DNA of 64,000 nt, taken from contig NC_016133.3 of assembly GCF_000005505.3 (NCBI RefSeq), positions 48,201,237 to 48,265,236 on the forward strand. Reading direction: 5' to 3'. Under the pieces are notes generated by a model that saw nothing but the letters and a program-made list of their open reading frames with translations, did no database searches and was not told where the DNA came from. The DNA comes from Brachypodium distachyon. Taxonomy: Eukaryota > Streptophyta > Magnoliopsida > Poales > Poaceae. Within the stretch, counting starts at the first letter, position 1; every line of letters starts with the position of its first letter. Below are positions 34,201 through 47,039 of the stretch, piece by piece. The translations under genes and the position numbers were made by a program.

Positions 34201-36229
34201 CACATCAGAGGGAAGGACAAGAAAGGGCGGGCGAGGTAGGAGGAGACCTCCAAGTAATTTCACCTGCGCCGTCTCTCTCGCGGGGCTCCGGAATGATCAC
34301 GGGAACAAGGAATGGGCGGAGAGAGCTAGTGGAGAGGGGGGGATCAGAGAAGTGCAGTGGGAGAGACCAAGGAGCTAAGCCTCGCAGCTCGCACCAAAAT
34401 GGCATGCCACTCCAGTGCCGGTGTTTTGTTTGTTTTTCCTAGCGGAGGGATCGGGTGCTCTCGTGCGTGATGTGGAGATGTAGCGAGGCAGATCTCGATG
34501 GGAACGCCGGGCGCCAGAAAGAAAGCGAGCGTGCCTGCCGTGCTGGAAGCCAGCCACGGTCCTTGTGTGTACTCTGTCTCTGTGGGCTGAACGGACTTCT
34601 GTTGGAACCGCAACAACTACGTGTGGGTTTGCATGTGTGTGAGCCTGTGAGGCAGCGTACGCGACACGGGCAAAAAAGGCCTCCTCGGTCAGGGAAAAGC
34701 CTGCGGAAAGAGTGCCGTGGCGCGCGTAGAGAGGCTTTGGGATACAAGTTCAGCGGCGGCTCTCTTTCCAGTTTCCAATGCGTGTGGCGCGCATTGGGCC
34801 GGGCCGGACCGGACTCCAATCTCACGTGGATACTACAGTTCCTTCGGTTTGGATTTACGGCCCAACGAAGCCAGTGTGTAGTGTGTGGATGAAGGATTGG
34901 AAACAAACTAGGAAGCGCTTTGGTCAATGATTGAGGCTGAATTTGAATTAACTATTATTTTGCGACGAAAATGCCAATTGGTGCAAGGTCACACGGCCAA
35001 AGTCATCAACCAGTAGAATACATAATACTTGAGTTTACAAAAAAAAAGGAGAATACACAATATAAACAACTATGGCGGAACCATTACAGGACATGAATAC
35101 GAGTCACCGTCTTGATGATGGAACTTCCGATTGTCGCGTCAGCTAATACTCCACGCCAGACCTGAGTGGCGCTACCGGATGGGTGGGACACCTTACACCA
35201 CCGCCCCTGCCATCGTGGAGCCGTCATGTCACGGAGCGGATCTGGCCGCTGCCACTCCACACCTGTGTGAACCGACCTGCAGCATCCATCATGATCCCAG
35301 GGTCGTTGTCCTCGTGTCCTATGCACGATGGATAACAGTCTTGAGGAACTTGCACAACTCCAGCGTCCTCCTCCGCCAGAAACGTGCCACAATCCGGTCG
35401 GCGGTAATTAAAGAGAAGCAAACAACATCATGCCTAATACCGACATGAAGCCAACGGCGTGCCTCTGCCCCCCCCCCCCCCCCCCCCCCCCCTAGACATC
35501 TGACGATGCCGGGGAGCCTTCGCATGCGACGGAAGTAAAAAGACTCTCTTGGCCGACGCCAATGTGTAGATGTCAGTGCACCGCAGTCCTGAGGCCGGCG
35601 TCTATGGGATCGGAATTTGGCACTAAGGAGGATTATAATAATCCAGTTTCTTCAACAGTTTTTGCATGTTTTTCCGTTTGGAAATTGTCGAAAGATGTGA
35701 TTCAGTTTGTTTCAACTGTTATTCAATATAATGGAAGTCTTGTGTGAAAGTGGTTCAAACATGCGATCAGTTTTCTCAAACATTAGCATTTCATAAAGTT
35801 GCAAGTTCATTGTTTGGTTTCTTGGGTTCGTCAGAAGTTGGGCCAATATTTTTGAAATTTGCTCGATGGGTGGTGAGAAGCTATTAAAAGATGAGGTCAG
35901 GAGAAAGGTTCATCCACACCTTGTTGGAAATCAACTGCGCGGACCGTCAATTAGCAGCACCCGAAGAGGTACACAGCTACAAAAAAAATGTATTCTACTC
36001 TCAGAAATCTGAATGCAGGGCCCTCACTAACAGTAATAGCACAAGAGAGGTAAAATGGAACACATCAATAGCATAACAAAAGATATAATTCTCCAGAAAA
36101 TCCATCACGCTTCCAAGTCAGATTCCACTGACCCTTACAAACTACAGCAAACTAGAGCCAAGTTATCATCACATGCCTGTTGAATGATGGAGAACACCAG
36201 CAGTCCATGTTACAGAACTCTATAAATGT
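34200..36229. other. intergenic region with a poly(C) tract
   Basis: GC-rich at 34200-34900, then mixed. A run of 25 C bases lies at 35468-35492. Open frames on both strands at 34439-34927 overlap each other and look like chance. The last few hundred bases are the 3' UTR side of the DUF4057 gene. Confidence 0.4.
35468..35492. repeat. poly(C) homopolymer, 25 bases
   Basis: Uninterrupted C run between GCCTCTG and TAGACATC. The exact length may be unreliable because such runs are hard to sequence. Confidence 0.8.
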
Positions 36230-39200
36230 TTAGACCAGCGCGATGCTGCTCCCGCCACCCGGGGGCTTTCGGACACCACCAAAGTAGTCCCTAGAAGTCG
36301 CCTTTCCATCGGCAAAGATGTTACTGCCACTCATTTCCTTCAACTTAGCATTGCTCAGGGACTTCTCAGCCGAACCAGGGGGAGCATCTTCTTTGAATAT
36401 GTTGTTGCCTGTCAACTCCTGAAACTTCTGGTTGTGAATTTTCTTTGTAGACTTGACCTCTGTCTCCTCGCCAAACATGATGTTGCTGGGACCTCCGGCA
36501 GGCTACACATGCATCAGTTGTTGAAGCAAATTAAGAAGGCAATATATCAGAAGGTAATCTTAATGAAGATGAATGATCAATCGGTTAGATGAAGTGTCAA
36601 ACTCACGGCATATCAGATTCAAAGTATTTTTCATAGTACTTTTGGAGGATTGTAAATTTGAGTTCCTTCGGATATTATTTTTCCTATGTACTGAAATATT
36701 TCCCAAGGTTTTGGCTTATTTTATCAGGAAAATTTCAATTGATTCACCTCTTCGGAAAATCCTTTGTTTTTCTGTGATGCATCAAATGATCATTTGTACA
36801 AATTTATGTGATTATCAAATCTCGATCTTATAGGATTAAAAAAAGATAAGATATTGCAATCCTATATTGTTTGATTTGTTTCTATTCCTGCCTTTCTAGA
36901 ATCCTGGGAACTACTGGAAAGATATATAGCCACATTAAAATTAAAGAACTAAATATACAATGAAGGTCATTGTACTCCTCCAGCAACTTACATTGGAAAC
37001 TTTAACTGATGTATGAATGCTTCTTGGCGGTGGTAGTGCGAAATCCAAATTTCCCTTTAGTTCAAGATTACGAGCAGCTAACGGTCTAGCAGGAATCTCA
37101 GGAGGTGGGCCAAATATATCACTCCCACTTAGCTCCTTGCTCTTTGCCTCTGAGTTCAGCTTCTTTATTTTGGCATCAGCTTCGCTCTCCAGGGTACCAC
37201 TCAGCTCTCGTTGCTTGGCAACCTCAGGCAACGAGGATGGCTTCTTGGGGGACACAGCTCCCTCAGCACTAAATGATATCTGACTAATGCCAGTTAAAGT
37301 TTGCTGTTACCAAAGAATACACGATTTAGAAAGATGCCACCAAAATCAGTTCAAGAAAGAAAGAAAGATGCCCCCCAAAAATAATTTGGGTCAAGTATCT
37401 GCACTCTGCAGAATGCTCACAACAAAAACTAGGCGGGCAAAGAGATATCCACTGATATAATATTACCTCTCAAAAGAACTCATGGCATACTGGCTAACTA
37501 GCAAACACACTTCCTAGCTTACTTTGTGGTTTTGAATGCTCATTACTAGAAGAAAAGTGTGCATCTCAGTCTGCTCAGAGCGTTGCAATTTGCAAATGAC
37601 TGTTAGCACTGAGAAGAGATAAGACCCCCAGAACGACAGACTACTCTTTAATCAGCTGAATTATTTTTGACATCGTAACTGCTTCCCTTTGTAGTATGCA
37701 TACAGATACCTGATAATGGAAGTATGCATACAGATACCTGATACATCCTTACAGAAGTTTTGTTAGGAGGATTTGATGCACCAGGACCGGTTTCAGAATC
37801 ACCATTTTCACTGTGTGCAGCAAATATTCCGCTCCCAGTTATTTCCTTCATCTTTGAGCCTGAGCACATTTTCCTGCACAAAAGTAACTAAGAAAGTTAG
37901 GGAGTGTATTCAAAACTAAAACATGCTTGACCTTTAAAAAAAATAGTGGCACAAAAGTAGTTCTGCTGAAACCATGGGTTGCGCGAGCCCTCTTCAAGTC
38001 AACGAAAATGCAGGATTTACCGCATACAGAGAACATACACATGATCAGCAACCATGGAAAACCAGGCTACTTTTGTCTCCAGGCCAACAAAATGATAGGA
38101 TTTTAAAACATTCAGAAAAGGCACATGTTTAAGCAACTCTTCCTAGAATGATGCTTGGTTGGTGATTTATAACTATTTATCTTGGTTAGGAAAACAGATG
38201 TAGAATCGACATATAGCAGGAATTCCATCATGACCACAATCTAGCATGTTTCTTTGGTAATGTCTATCAGACAATCACATTTGACATCACCTGCATAATT
38301 GACCATGGTCTTAACACATTAAAACATCACCGACAGCTATTTCCCTTAATACTCCCTCCATTCCTTAAAGATTGGCATATTAGCTTTCATTAAGACAAGG
38401 TTTTGACCACAAATTACTATGTCAATGTGTGGTTTATATGACATGAAACCACAAATATCATGAAGTACTTTTGATAACGAATCTAACGATACTAATTTCA
38501 TGTCATATAAACCATACCTTGACATAGTAATTTGTGGTCAAAGGCTTGTCTTAATGAAAATTAATATGCCAATCTTTAAAAAACGGAGGGAGTGTGTGTT
38601 TTTAGATAATGGTATTTTGACCTCTGCATCATGGATGCATACAACCAAAATTATTACAAACTCCAAACCACCTGAGTACCAAGAAAAAACACGTGACACA
38701 CCACTTATGACAAATGTCAAATATCTAGCCTGTGGCCATAAAGCTTCAAATTTTTTGTTGAAAAAATATGCCATATTAGGTGGCTAGATGCTCGCCACCC
38801 AAACCGCAATGTCAAATATGTAGCCAGGGTCTGTATGTAGCTGATTTCCCCCAATATCAGCAACATTCCCCAGCGTTATAAATAACTCAGTCTGTAGAAC
38901 TTGGAAATAACGGCAGCAGAACGACTTCTAAAGTTCTATTTACTCCTAGCACGTCAAACCGCAAGAGATTACCAAGATTTCAGGCGCCACATGCCTGCTG
39001 CACTCAACTTATCCATGTCTTCTCGTAAGTACAGGTTGGCACGTGGCAGTAACTTCACTGTCAAAGAAATCAGGTAATCTCTGATTTCTCGCAGCAACAA
39101 CCCAAAATAAATTAAGATGGACTCTTCGATTCCATACCCGCAAAATGATTCTTAGTACCACAAATCTGGGACCTTAGAGAACATGAAATTCCACACAGTA

Positions 39201-39927
39201 CCGCAAATTTAACATCTGCAGTTCGTCAGTATACCAGCAAATATGCAACAATAGTTGGACTTAAGAGTCGAGACTCTACCACAGTAGTACTAGTAGCCTG
39301 TAGGACACACAAGAGCCAAACCAGCTGCGCTCATGTGAGGGTACTAAATTAAATTGTACTCGGGCATTAAATGAAGGGACCTTAAATGAAACACTTGAGC
39401 ATTAATTTTATGCTCCATTTCTCCCTAGATTCAGGACCCGCGCTGTACACAAGAGCAGTACGATTTGAGATCACGGTCAAATACGCATCTGCGAAAGAAA
39501 CGGCATGCCCTGCGCAACCGCAATGGCGCACGCGACACGGCATCGGCGCAGATCGGACGGAACATGGGAGAAATCCCTCACCTCTTGCTCAGATCCTCGG
39601 CCTCCTGCTCGGTCACCGGCGCGCCGAACATTGCGGGCGTGATCCCACCAGCGGGCTGACCAAAACACGGAAGGCAGCAACGGTTAGCGGAACGGCCGGA
39701 TGCACAGTAATGCGTAGCTCAGCCACATCGCGTGGCCACGGGGAAGGAAACGAACTCGGATGGCAAATCGCCGAGGACCGAGGGTGGCGTACGCCGCGTA
39801 CCTTGAGGCTGGGGCGCGAGGAGGGTGGCGGGGTGGCCGCGGCGGCGGTCTCCGGGCCGTTCTCCGACCAGGAGAGCAGGCCAGCGGTCGAGGCGTGCGG
39901 CTTCCTTACCGGCACCGCCCTGTCCAT
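36230..39927 (-). CDS. DUF4057 family protein
   Basis: Five exons on the minus strand: 39927-39802, 39655-39582, 37873-37738, 37303-36992, 36502-36230. All phases fit and give 306 residues. The family is plant-specific and its molecular function is not established to my knowledge. The protein starts MDRAVPVRKPHASTAGLLSW and carries several related short repeats: KMKEITGSGIFAA, KELSGSDIFGPPPEIPARPL, QKFQELTGNNIFKEDAPPGS and KLKEMSGSNIFADGK. Each has the shape (E)(L/I/M)(S/T)G(S/N)(D/N/G)IF. It ends GGVRKPPGGGSSIALV. It is hydrophilic with no membrane segment or signal peptide, so cytosolic or nuclear is likely. A MITE lies in intron 2, and the exon 3 donor is duplicated. Confidence 0.9.
37693..37748 (-). 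repeat. 28-bp tandem duplication copying the exon 3 splice donor
   Basis: AGTATGCATACAGATACCTG occurs at 37693 and again at 37721. The copy at the exon edge supplies the donor CAG|GTATCTG used here. The other copy repeats the same donor 28 nt further into the intron. Confidence 0.75.
38352..38592. mobile_element. Stowaway MITE (241 bp) in DUF4057 intron 2
   Basis: The left end CTCCCTCCATTCCTTAAAGA is inverted at the right, which ends CTTTAAAAAACGGAGGGAG. TA flanks the left side. The right side is TG (mutated). The same family recurs at 55019-55218. Confidence 0.85.
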
Positions 39928-40515
39928 TTCTCTCCCTCTCGCAGGTTTCAAGTTTTGAATTGGAGGTGGTGCTCTCTGCTCTGACTCTGCTGCCTTGCCT
40001 TGGGGACCTGGGGTGGTCGGCTCTTTAAATAACTGCAGTCCACTGTCTGACTGTTGGTCTGGTGATCTGGTCAGATACCCAACATGTACCCAAAGCTTGG
40101 CCTTCGTACTTCTGACAGCTCGGGTCGAGGCAAGTGGGTTCCGCAAAACAGTGGGTTAGGTAAAAAGACAACATGTTGAAATTGGGGTTTATAGAAATGT
40201 GTAGCCACGGTTAAATATAAATATTGTATCAAATTAAAGACAATGGGGATATCACAGAAGTGACACCTTTCCCCAAATCTTTTTCTATGTTGTGCCCAGG
40301 GCTTTTTGCACAACGTTGAGATTACCTAAAGTGAGCATAGCATCACCAGTATATAAGGTCACATTTGCAATAAGGTTGGACTCATGTAACAGTCTTGTAG
40401 TTGTCTAAAAAATTTACAATGTTTGTGACTAAACTTGTCCTTAAGGTCGGCCCACAAGACAAAAAAAATTGGCAGGTGATAGGCCTCCATGTGTACTCTA
40501 GCTGTTAAAAAGTAC

Positions 40516-40576
40516 TCCCTCCTCTCAAAATAAGTTCTTATACAAATCCACGTCACTTATTTTGGGACGGAGGAAG
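40516..40576. mobile_element. very short Stowaway-type MITE (61 bp)
   Basis: CTCCCTCCTCTCAAAATAAG and CTTATTTTGGGACGGAGGAAG are near-complementary ends separated by only about 20 bp. TA duplicated at 40514-40515 and 40577-40578. Confidence 0.75.
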
Positions 40577-40727
40577 TAATACGTTTTGTCTTAACGGGTG
40601 CCCACGAGCTTATGGGTTGTCCTTAAGTTTTTGTGCTTATGAACAACCTTCACAATATATAAAGCTATCGGTCACCTTTTTACTTATAAACAACTTTTCT
40701 AGCACATTGCGGCTGTAACCTCTTCCT

Positions 40728-40940
40728 TTTGCAGACGACTCACTTCTCATAGTGAAAGCAAATGCCAATAGTGCGCGTCAAGTAAATAAAAATTTGAATA
40801 CTTATGAGGTTTCTTTGGGCCAAGTTATTAACAAGAAGTCAACCATCCTATTTAGCAAGAATACAAAGTTGAAAGATAAGGAGGAGATGATGACTCACTT
40901 GAATATTGCTACCCAAGGTCTTCACAAGATTGTGGGCGTA
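40728..40940 (+). mobile_element. LINE reverse transcriptase fragment
   Basis: The frame reads FADDSLLIVKANA, with the FADD catalytic box of RT, then NTYEVSLGQVINKKSTILFS, which matches the region just after the active site in plant LINE ORF2. It breaks off after about 70 residues. It is a different piece, in the opposite orientation, from the LINE at 4.1 kb. Confidence 0.75.
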
Positions 40941-43900
40941 ATCTTTCAGGAGAAGCCAACGATGGAAGCTGATTTGAACCGTCCTGTTGTTGGAGGTAAT
41001 CACGGGATTGTGGGCGTGCATGGAGTCGGAAATCGGTTTTCTCTACTACGGTTTTTTGCGCGTGGCGTGGACTGGCACGGACGACCTACCGACCACAGAC
41101 GCAACTGCAAATGAAAGAATAGTATAAATATAAATATATATTTTGCATGTATCGAACGCTAATCTGATCGATAAGAGCTAATATGACTCGGTAATTCAGA
41201 GTTCGGATGGAAAACCAAAAATAAAACGCAGAAGCAAAGCCAAAGTTTTGACTTGCTAACGTAATTGGTGATGTCACACATGCAAACCAATCCGGATTGC
41301 TTTGTTTCTTGGCCATAGTTTCCGGACGGATTGCAATCCGAATAAAGTTTTGTTGAGAAGAAGAAGCTCAGAGACCATGGAACATGTTATGCTAATTAGC
41401 AATATTGAATGTACGTAGAAGGACGTACCATACCACACATGCCAAAAGGGTGCGCGATTCCCTCTTGCTAGATACTGTCTAACAGAACTTCTAATTGCCT
41501 GAAAATTAACACAAGCTTGTGAAAAAAATCCTTAATTTCAAAGTAGTAATGTAGAAAAACATTATAAGATGGGTAACAACCAACTTAACCTGAGTATTTG
41601 ATGGTACCTCGAACTCCCTTTCGCCTATCCCCTTTTGAGCTGCAGGCCTGCAGCACAAACCGAATTAAGACAATGGCGAAAAGAAAGAAGTTGATGCATG
41701 TTTTTTTTTTCTAGCAATTATCAGTCCCGCACCTTCACACATTGCAAGAAGATGCATGTGATAGACCTTGTCCTTCAATGTTTCCTCGGTGAGTTTTTTC
41801 TACAGTATTCCCCTTATGTTTGAGTTCAAATGATTACATGGCTAACATTGAGATCAGTATATATGGCTGCAAAAAGAAGTTACGGCAAGTTCAAGTAAAG
41901 GAGAAAGTGTACCTCTGGATTATCAAGAAGTCAAAGAGGTGTCGCATCATGCCTCAGAACAGAAGGTCCCTCACAGCTTCATTGTATATCTCTGTTGCTG
42001 AAAATTACATCATCAATCCTCTTTCACACCGCTGCAGTAATTCCAGTCTTCATGTCCGACGGTGGAGAGGCTCATGCAGCGCCGTGCAAAAGCAATATGG
42101 GCTAGGTAGGCAACAATTGACAGTTGAGCTAGATGATCCATTGACATCAGTGTTATAAAGTTTGCCTTCTAAACTTCGGTACTATTCATTCTGACCAACA
42201 ATTGTAGCTAGCAACTCTACAAATTAATTGCGCAGGAATGCAGCGACATCGAAGCGGTAAATTCAGGATGACGAAATTACTAACCTCGAAGGCGGCGTCA
42301 GCGTGATGAGCGGCGGTGAGGTGGTTCTGCGGCGGCTCCCAGACACAAGGGCACGGCCGCGGCCGGCATGCGATGACGGCGTGGTGCATGTCCCGGGGAT
42401 GGGACGTCGGCAACGGCGGGAGTTGTGCGGGCGGCGACGGCGGCGGGGCGGCGACGGCGGCAGGGCGCGCGGGGCTGCGATGGCGGTGTGGCACGAGGGC
42501 AGCGGGGCCAGGAATGGGACAGCGGCGACGCGGGCTGGGCCGGGACGCGGCTTGGACGGAGGCTGCTCGGGCCGGGGCGGGATGCGGCAGTGGGTGGGAA
42601 TTGGACGCCGGCTGGACGCGGAGGAGGTGGACAGCAACACGAGATTTTTTTTTAATGGAGATTGAGGGATTATCTCCCGCCACGCGGACAGTCAGCAATG
42701 CTAAGGCCACACGATTAAAAACTAACCTGTATTTAGTGGGACTGACCGTGGGGCTATTAGCAGCCTGTGTGCGTTTAGTGGGATGGATGTAGAAAAGAAC
42801 AAGTTGATGCTTTTATAACTAGTAGAGATAAGACGATGACTGTTGGGCTAATGGTTGATCTAAAACACTGGTGGGCCAATGGTCAAGTTCGACTGGTCAA
42901 ACTTGAGTGGTCAACCTGCCCGTTGGGCCCACCTGTTATAGTGCTAAAAAAATTTATTTTTCTTTCTCTACCTGGATGGGCCCACTCATCAGAGAAGCAA
43001 TTAATAATTTTTTGTGGAAGTCGATTGGGCCCACGAGCCAGGCAGCCGTTTCGGCCGCAGCGGCGCCTCGCCAGAGTGGCGGTTCCCCTGTGCCATAGAC
43101 GGTCGTGGTAAGGGGTAAAAGCGTGTCCGCAAAGAGAGTACCGGCCCAACGGCTCTCTTCCACTTCGGCTGCAACTCAGGATGACCTGCAACACCCAACA
43201 GCTCTTTCCACTTCCGAGGAGCCAATGCCGCAACGGCTCTTGCCGAAAATGTGCTCTGTGCCCACCATCGTCATATATTGTTGCTTGATCACCCGTATTC
43301 TTCACTGGCAACATCGTATTCTCCAATAACAACATGGTCTCAACTCGCAGCACCACGCAGAGGGCATCGACGCGACGGTCGGCCGGTCCCGCTCGCCGGT
43401 TGGCGTCGGCATCGGCATCGCCGTAGCTGTTGTTGTAGCCGCAGGCTAGTTGCGGTTCCATCCTTTGGACTAGGAAGCAAAGGGCGGGCTGTCGAGTCCC
43501 TGTGCCCGTCGACACGAACAGGGACAGAGCTGGGAATTCGACATGAGGGGGCGAGTTGGGATTAAGGGGCGAAATAGAGACTTCACCTTTTTTGGGAGGG
43601 GGGGGCAAAGCCCCCCAGCGCCCCCCTTGTCTCCGTCCTGACGCGAAGGCACCCGTCAGTCATTTCCCGGCACCGGCCATCAAGCTCACCGTCAACGTTG
43701 ACATCGCCTCGTCTTCTTTCGCAACGGAGCTCCCTGTCGGCGACGAAGAAGTCTGCGGTATGTACAGTTGTTCAGTCGGTGAACCGGCTGTGGCTGCGAG
43801 TCAACCTTGTGTGCCCGGTCTGCAACAGCATCCAGATTGTCCTTTCCGGCGAAGTAGATGGTAAGGAATTACTCTTCTCTTCTACGGGCCAAGCCGAAAC

Positions 43901-45925
43901 TTAATTTCTGATTTGACTTCTTTTCCACTTCTCCTCTTACGCAGGCGTGGCGAGCCCTCCAAGGCATCGCCAATGTCGACCTGACCGTCAGTGTTGATGA
44001 CAGCGTCATCGCCACCGGCCACTGGAGCTTCCGAGGGTAATTTCATACCACATTGACGATCTAACCTGTCTGGCAAGCAGTTTTCTCTGAATAATTTCCT
44101 CATTGCGGTTGAATTAGAGATGTAGTATCATGTTGTATTGTTGTGTAACCTATCTCTCCTATTGAAATATAGTAAGAAATTTTCTAGCTGTCTTCGCTCG
44201 TGTGACATAAAAAAATTGCTCCATTGACTGTTCTGGAACTGTTGATAGATTTGTTGCTCGCAGTTGGCCGCATGATCCTCATGACGCTATACTCGTAAAC
44301 GAAATGCCGAATCGCAATTGGCATTATTTTGCCATGCTGCTCTACACGGAAACTGAGTACTGAATTCCATGGTCGCAAAAAAAGAATGAATATTGAATTC
44401 CAGAGGATTCACGAGATTAGCTATCGTTGAGCTCAAAAGGTGTGTGTGTGGGGGGGGGGGGGGTAGTGCCCCCGATCCCTCAAACTTTGACCAAATGAAA
44501 AAATTATAACCTAACACAACAGTTAAAATCATTCCTAATTTCGATTCTCAATTCAAAATCAAATTGATTTAAACAAAGCTAGCGACAAGGATATACGGAC
44601 ATTTCATTTCATATTTCTCACATACAGGTTTAAAGACCTATGTTCCTTTACACAATGAATTGATATGATCAATCTCACAATTGGGTTGATCAAGTAAAAC
44701 TGATGCATCAGTATACACATCAGACAGCCTTGAGCAAAACTAAAGGACATGAATACAAACACCTGTTACAACAAAATAAAATATTTAGAGTGATAAAAGT
44801 AAGCACAATTCATTCATTCAATTAATAACCAATGTAAAATAAAAGAGTTATGCGATGGAGTTACCACAGACTCTATAGTTATATAACTAGCTTGTTTTAG
44901 TAGCAGAGAACATAACATAGAATCCATTTGTGACAAATGGGAAATCAACCAGCCTGCATGCCCTGCAAATATTATCAAAAGGTATAATTGCCAGTGAGTT
45001 GACCAACGTACTAGAAAATAGTTTAAACCAATGCATGGCCCGACTAGCTTTTTTTTAATTTAAATACAACCCATCATCTTGGACGGTGCTAAGAACAAAA
45101 ATCGAGGACATGGAGAGGCGAACTCGTGACGCCGCAGACCACCAGACTACATTGGTCTTTGTGCTAGATGAAGCCGCGGTACCTTTTTGATCCATTTTTG
45201 TGGCTTCTACGGACAAAAAGAAGGCCACTGGGCTGCCTGGGCTGGTCGGGCCTCTTTTAGGCCCGTCGGGCTTCATAGGCCTGGCCGGCACGATCTGTGT
45301 TTGGTGCCGTGGCTGGCCGAGATGAGTCCGTTTGGTGCCGGCCCGGCCCGGCTAATACCGGGCCAGGCCCGATTAATATGAGCCGAGCTGGGCCGATGGC
45401 CATCTATAATGGTAATTTCGGCGAAGTGCGTACGAGGGATGGACGGACGACGGACGGACGCACGCCAACTGCAAATTAAGAAATAGTATAGATATAGATT
45501 AAGTCGAACGAGTCGTCAGCAGTAACAAAGAAAAAAATATTTCTTAGCAAACTGTTTTTGCGGCTTATTGGTCGATCAACAGTGAAAAGCCACATAACAA
45601 TGACACCTTGGCCAAAACGAGAAACAATTAATAGGTGATTTTGCGGTTTATAAGCGAAATATCAACGTCACATCTAAGTTTAACCAAAAAACACAAAAAA
45701 CAGAGCCTTTATAAGTTAGAAGAAGTACGCCAAAAATTGAAAATGAACGTACCCGCCAAACGGATGTCTGGAAAAGGATGCATTTTGGAGTTCTTTTTAT
45801 GAGTAGACATGTGGCGAAAGAAGCATGTGCGAAGGAATAGCTAGCCAGACGTACGTATCGGCATACGTCAGCGATGCCACAACTACAAGGATCAGACGAC
45901 AGAGCACCTCGATGGATTATCCCGC
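40941..45925. other. repeat-rich region without a recognised gene
   Basis: 41070-41130 and 45445-45495 share CAACTGCAAAT(G/T)AAG(A)AATAGTATA and look like copies of the same element end. 42300-42660 is extremely GC-rich (GGCGGCGACGGCGG) and open on both strands. 43590-43640 has GGGGGGCAAAGCCCCCC. A run of 14 G lies at 44450-44463. Frames at 43608-42883 (minus) and 43556-43864 (+) match nothing I recognise. 45230-45400 is rich in GGCCCGG/CCGGGCC fold-backs. Confidence 0.4.
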
Positions 45926-45930
45926 GGCGG

Positions 45931-46094
45931 CATGCACCGGCATGCTGCATGCTTCCACCACGTCAGCTGCTGACGCTGCACATGCTCCATGCATGCGTCC
46001 ACGTAAAACCGTATCTAGGCATCACACGTACACATGCTATATATGTATGCTACTCCGGTAGCTAGCTTGCATGTGCATGCATACACATGCATGC
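45931..46094. promoter_or_regulatory. dense cluster of RY (CATGCA) motifs
   Basis: Within about 165 bp there are around nine CATGC/GCATG cores, including full CATGCATG palindromes near 45988 and 46087 and GCATGCAT near 46076. RY motifs are the binding sites of B3-domain regulators of the ABI3/FUS3/LEC2 group in seeds. The cluster lies about 1.1 kb upstream of the first EIN3-like gene. Function is inferred from motif density only. Confidence 0.5.
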
Positions 46095-47031
46095 CCCTCC
46101 GAAGAGTTGGAAGAGTACTCTATCACAAAGAGTTGGAAAGTAACATATCACTTGGCTACGGGATTTATTTCCGACAAATTTGACCAGTTTGTAGGACTAG
46201 TTGCATGTACTCCGTATCATGTATGGTCTCGTTCCGTCGTTATTATCATCACTTTTGCCTCTTGAGTCAGAGATTGCCTCTAACCTTATGTATTTGTAGG
46301 GATGTACCACTCTACACTGGATATCGTTTTGAAATTTTGTAAGTTCAAGCTGTAGAACCTCCGTGCCAAGTACGATTGAGATGAGCTACACTGCTAGAGG
46401 ACCAGAAAAATGAAGCGTCAATTTCAAAGATACATCTCATAACATGGCGTTCTTAGGGGCACATTTAGCAATAGTGCCGAAGCTAACACGTGGATTAATT
46501 TAGTCGCAAAGAAAAGACAAATTCATCAAAAAGTACTGGCTAAAGGCCTATGGGGGCTACTCCTAATTAAGGACACCGCAGCCTAAAATAAAAAATAAAA
46601 AATTTAACGACGCCGCATGCATATCTGTGGCCTGGAATACACTTACCACGAAAATCCATGTGATGACCATGTGAAAGACAAACATAACAATGGGAAATAC
46701 GAATGGCTGAAATTCATGATCGATCAAGCTGGCGCTTAATTATTTTTTCTCGGCCGGATCGCAGAAGCATCTCTGCTGTACATTTTGATCGAGATCCAAG
46801 ACCAAACCATGTTCCTACCGATCCTACGTCTAAGCTAGACGGAGGAGAGCTTGCAGCTAGCTCAATCGAAGGCAACAGGCGTACGTGTCACGGTGTCAGT
46901 GTGTCACTCAATTCCCGAGAGCCAAACTCACGGGCCTGTACGTACGCAAGCGCGGTGCGCCCACGCCACGACATCACCTGCCGGCGCCGAAACTGGCTGA
47001 CCTCTGGAATTCTTCAATTCGCAGGGGCGCG
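46095..47031. other. distal promoter region of EIN3-like copy 1
   Basis: No coding sequence recognised. The frame at 46703-47122 (+) overlaps the core promoter and has no domain. Confidence 0.4.
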
Positions 47032-47039
47032 CATAAATA
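47032..47039 (+). promoter_or_regulatory. degraded TATA box of EIN3-like copy 1
   Basis: CATAAATA stands where copy 2 has TATAAATA. The downstream words CGCCGGTGCAA and ATTCGCT are shared with copy 2 (53169 onwards), so the two core promoters are homologous. It lies about 120 bp upstream of the start codon. Confidence 0.6.

Noticed and set aside
34439..34927. Opposed frames of 162 and 145 codons
   Set aside because: They overlap on opposite strands in GC-rich DNA, neither has a domain, and no splice structure supports either.
42186..42710. Overlapping frames on both strands in the GGC-rich block
   Set aside because: Several frames are open at once, as expected of GC-rich low-complexity DNA, and no product has a recognisable domain.
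42883..43608. 241-codon minus-strand frame
   Set aside because: No recognisable domain or codon pattern, and it runs through repeat-like sequence. I could not support it as a gene.
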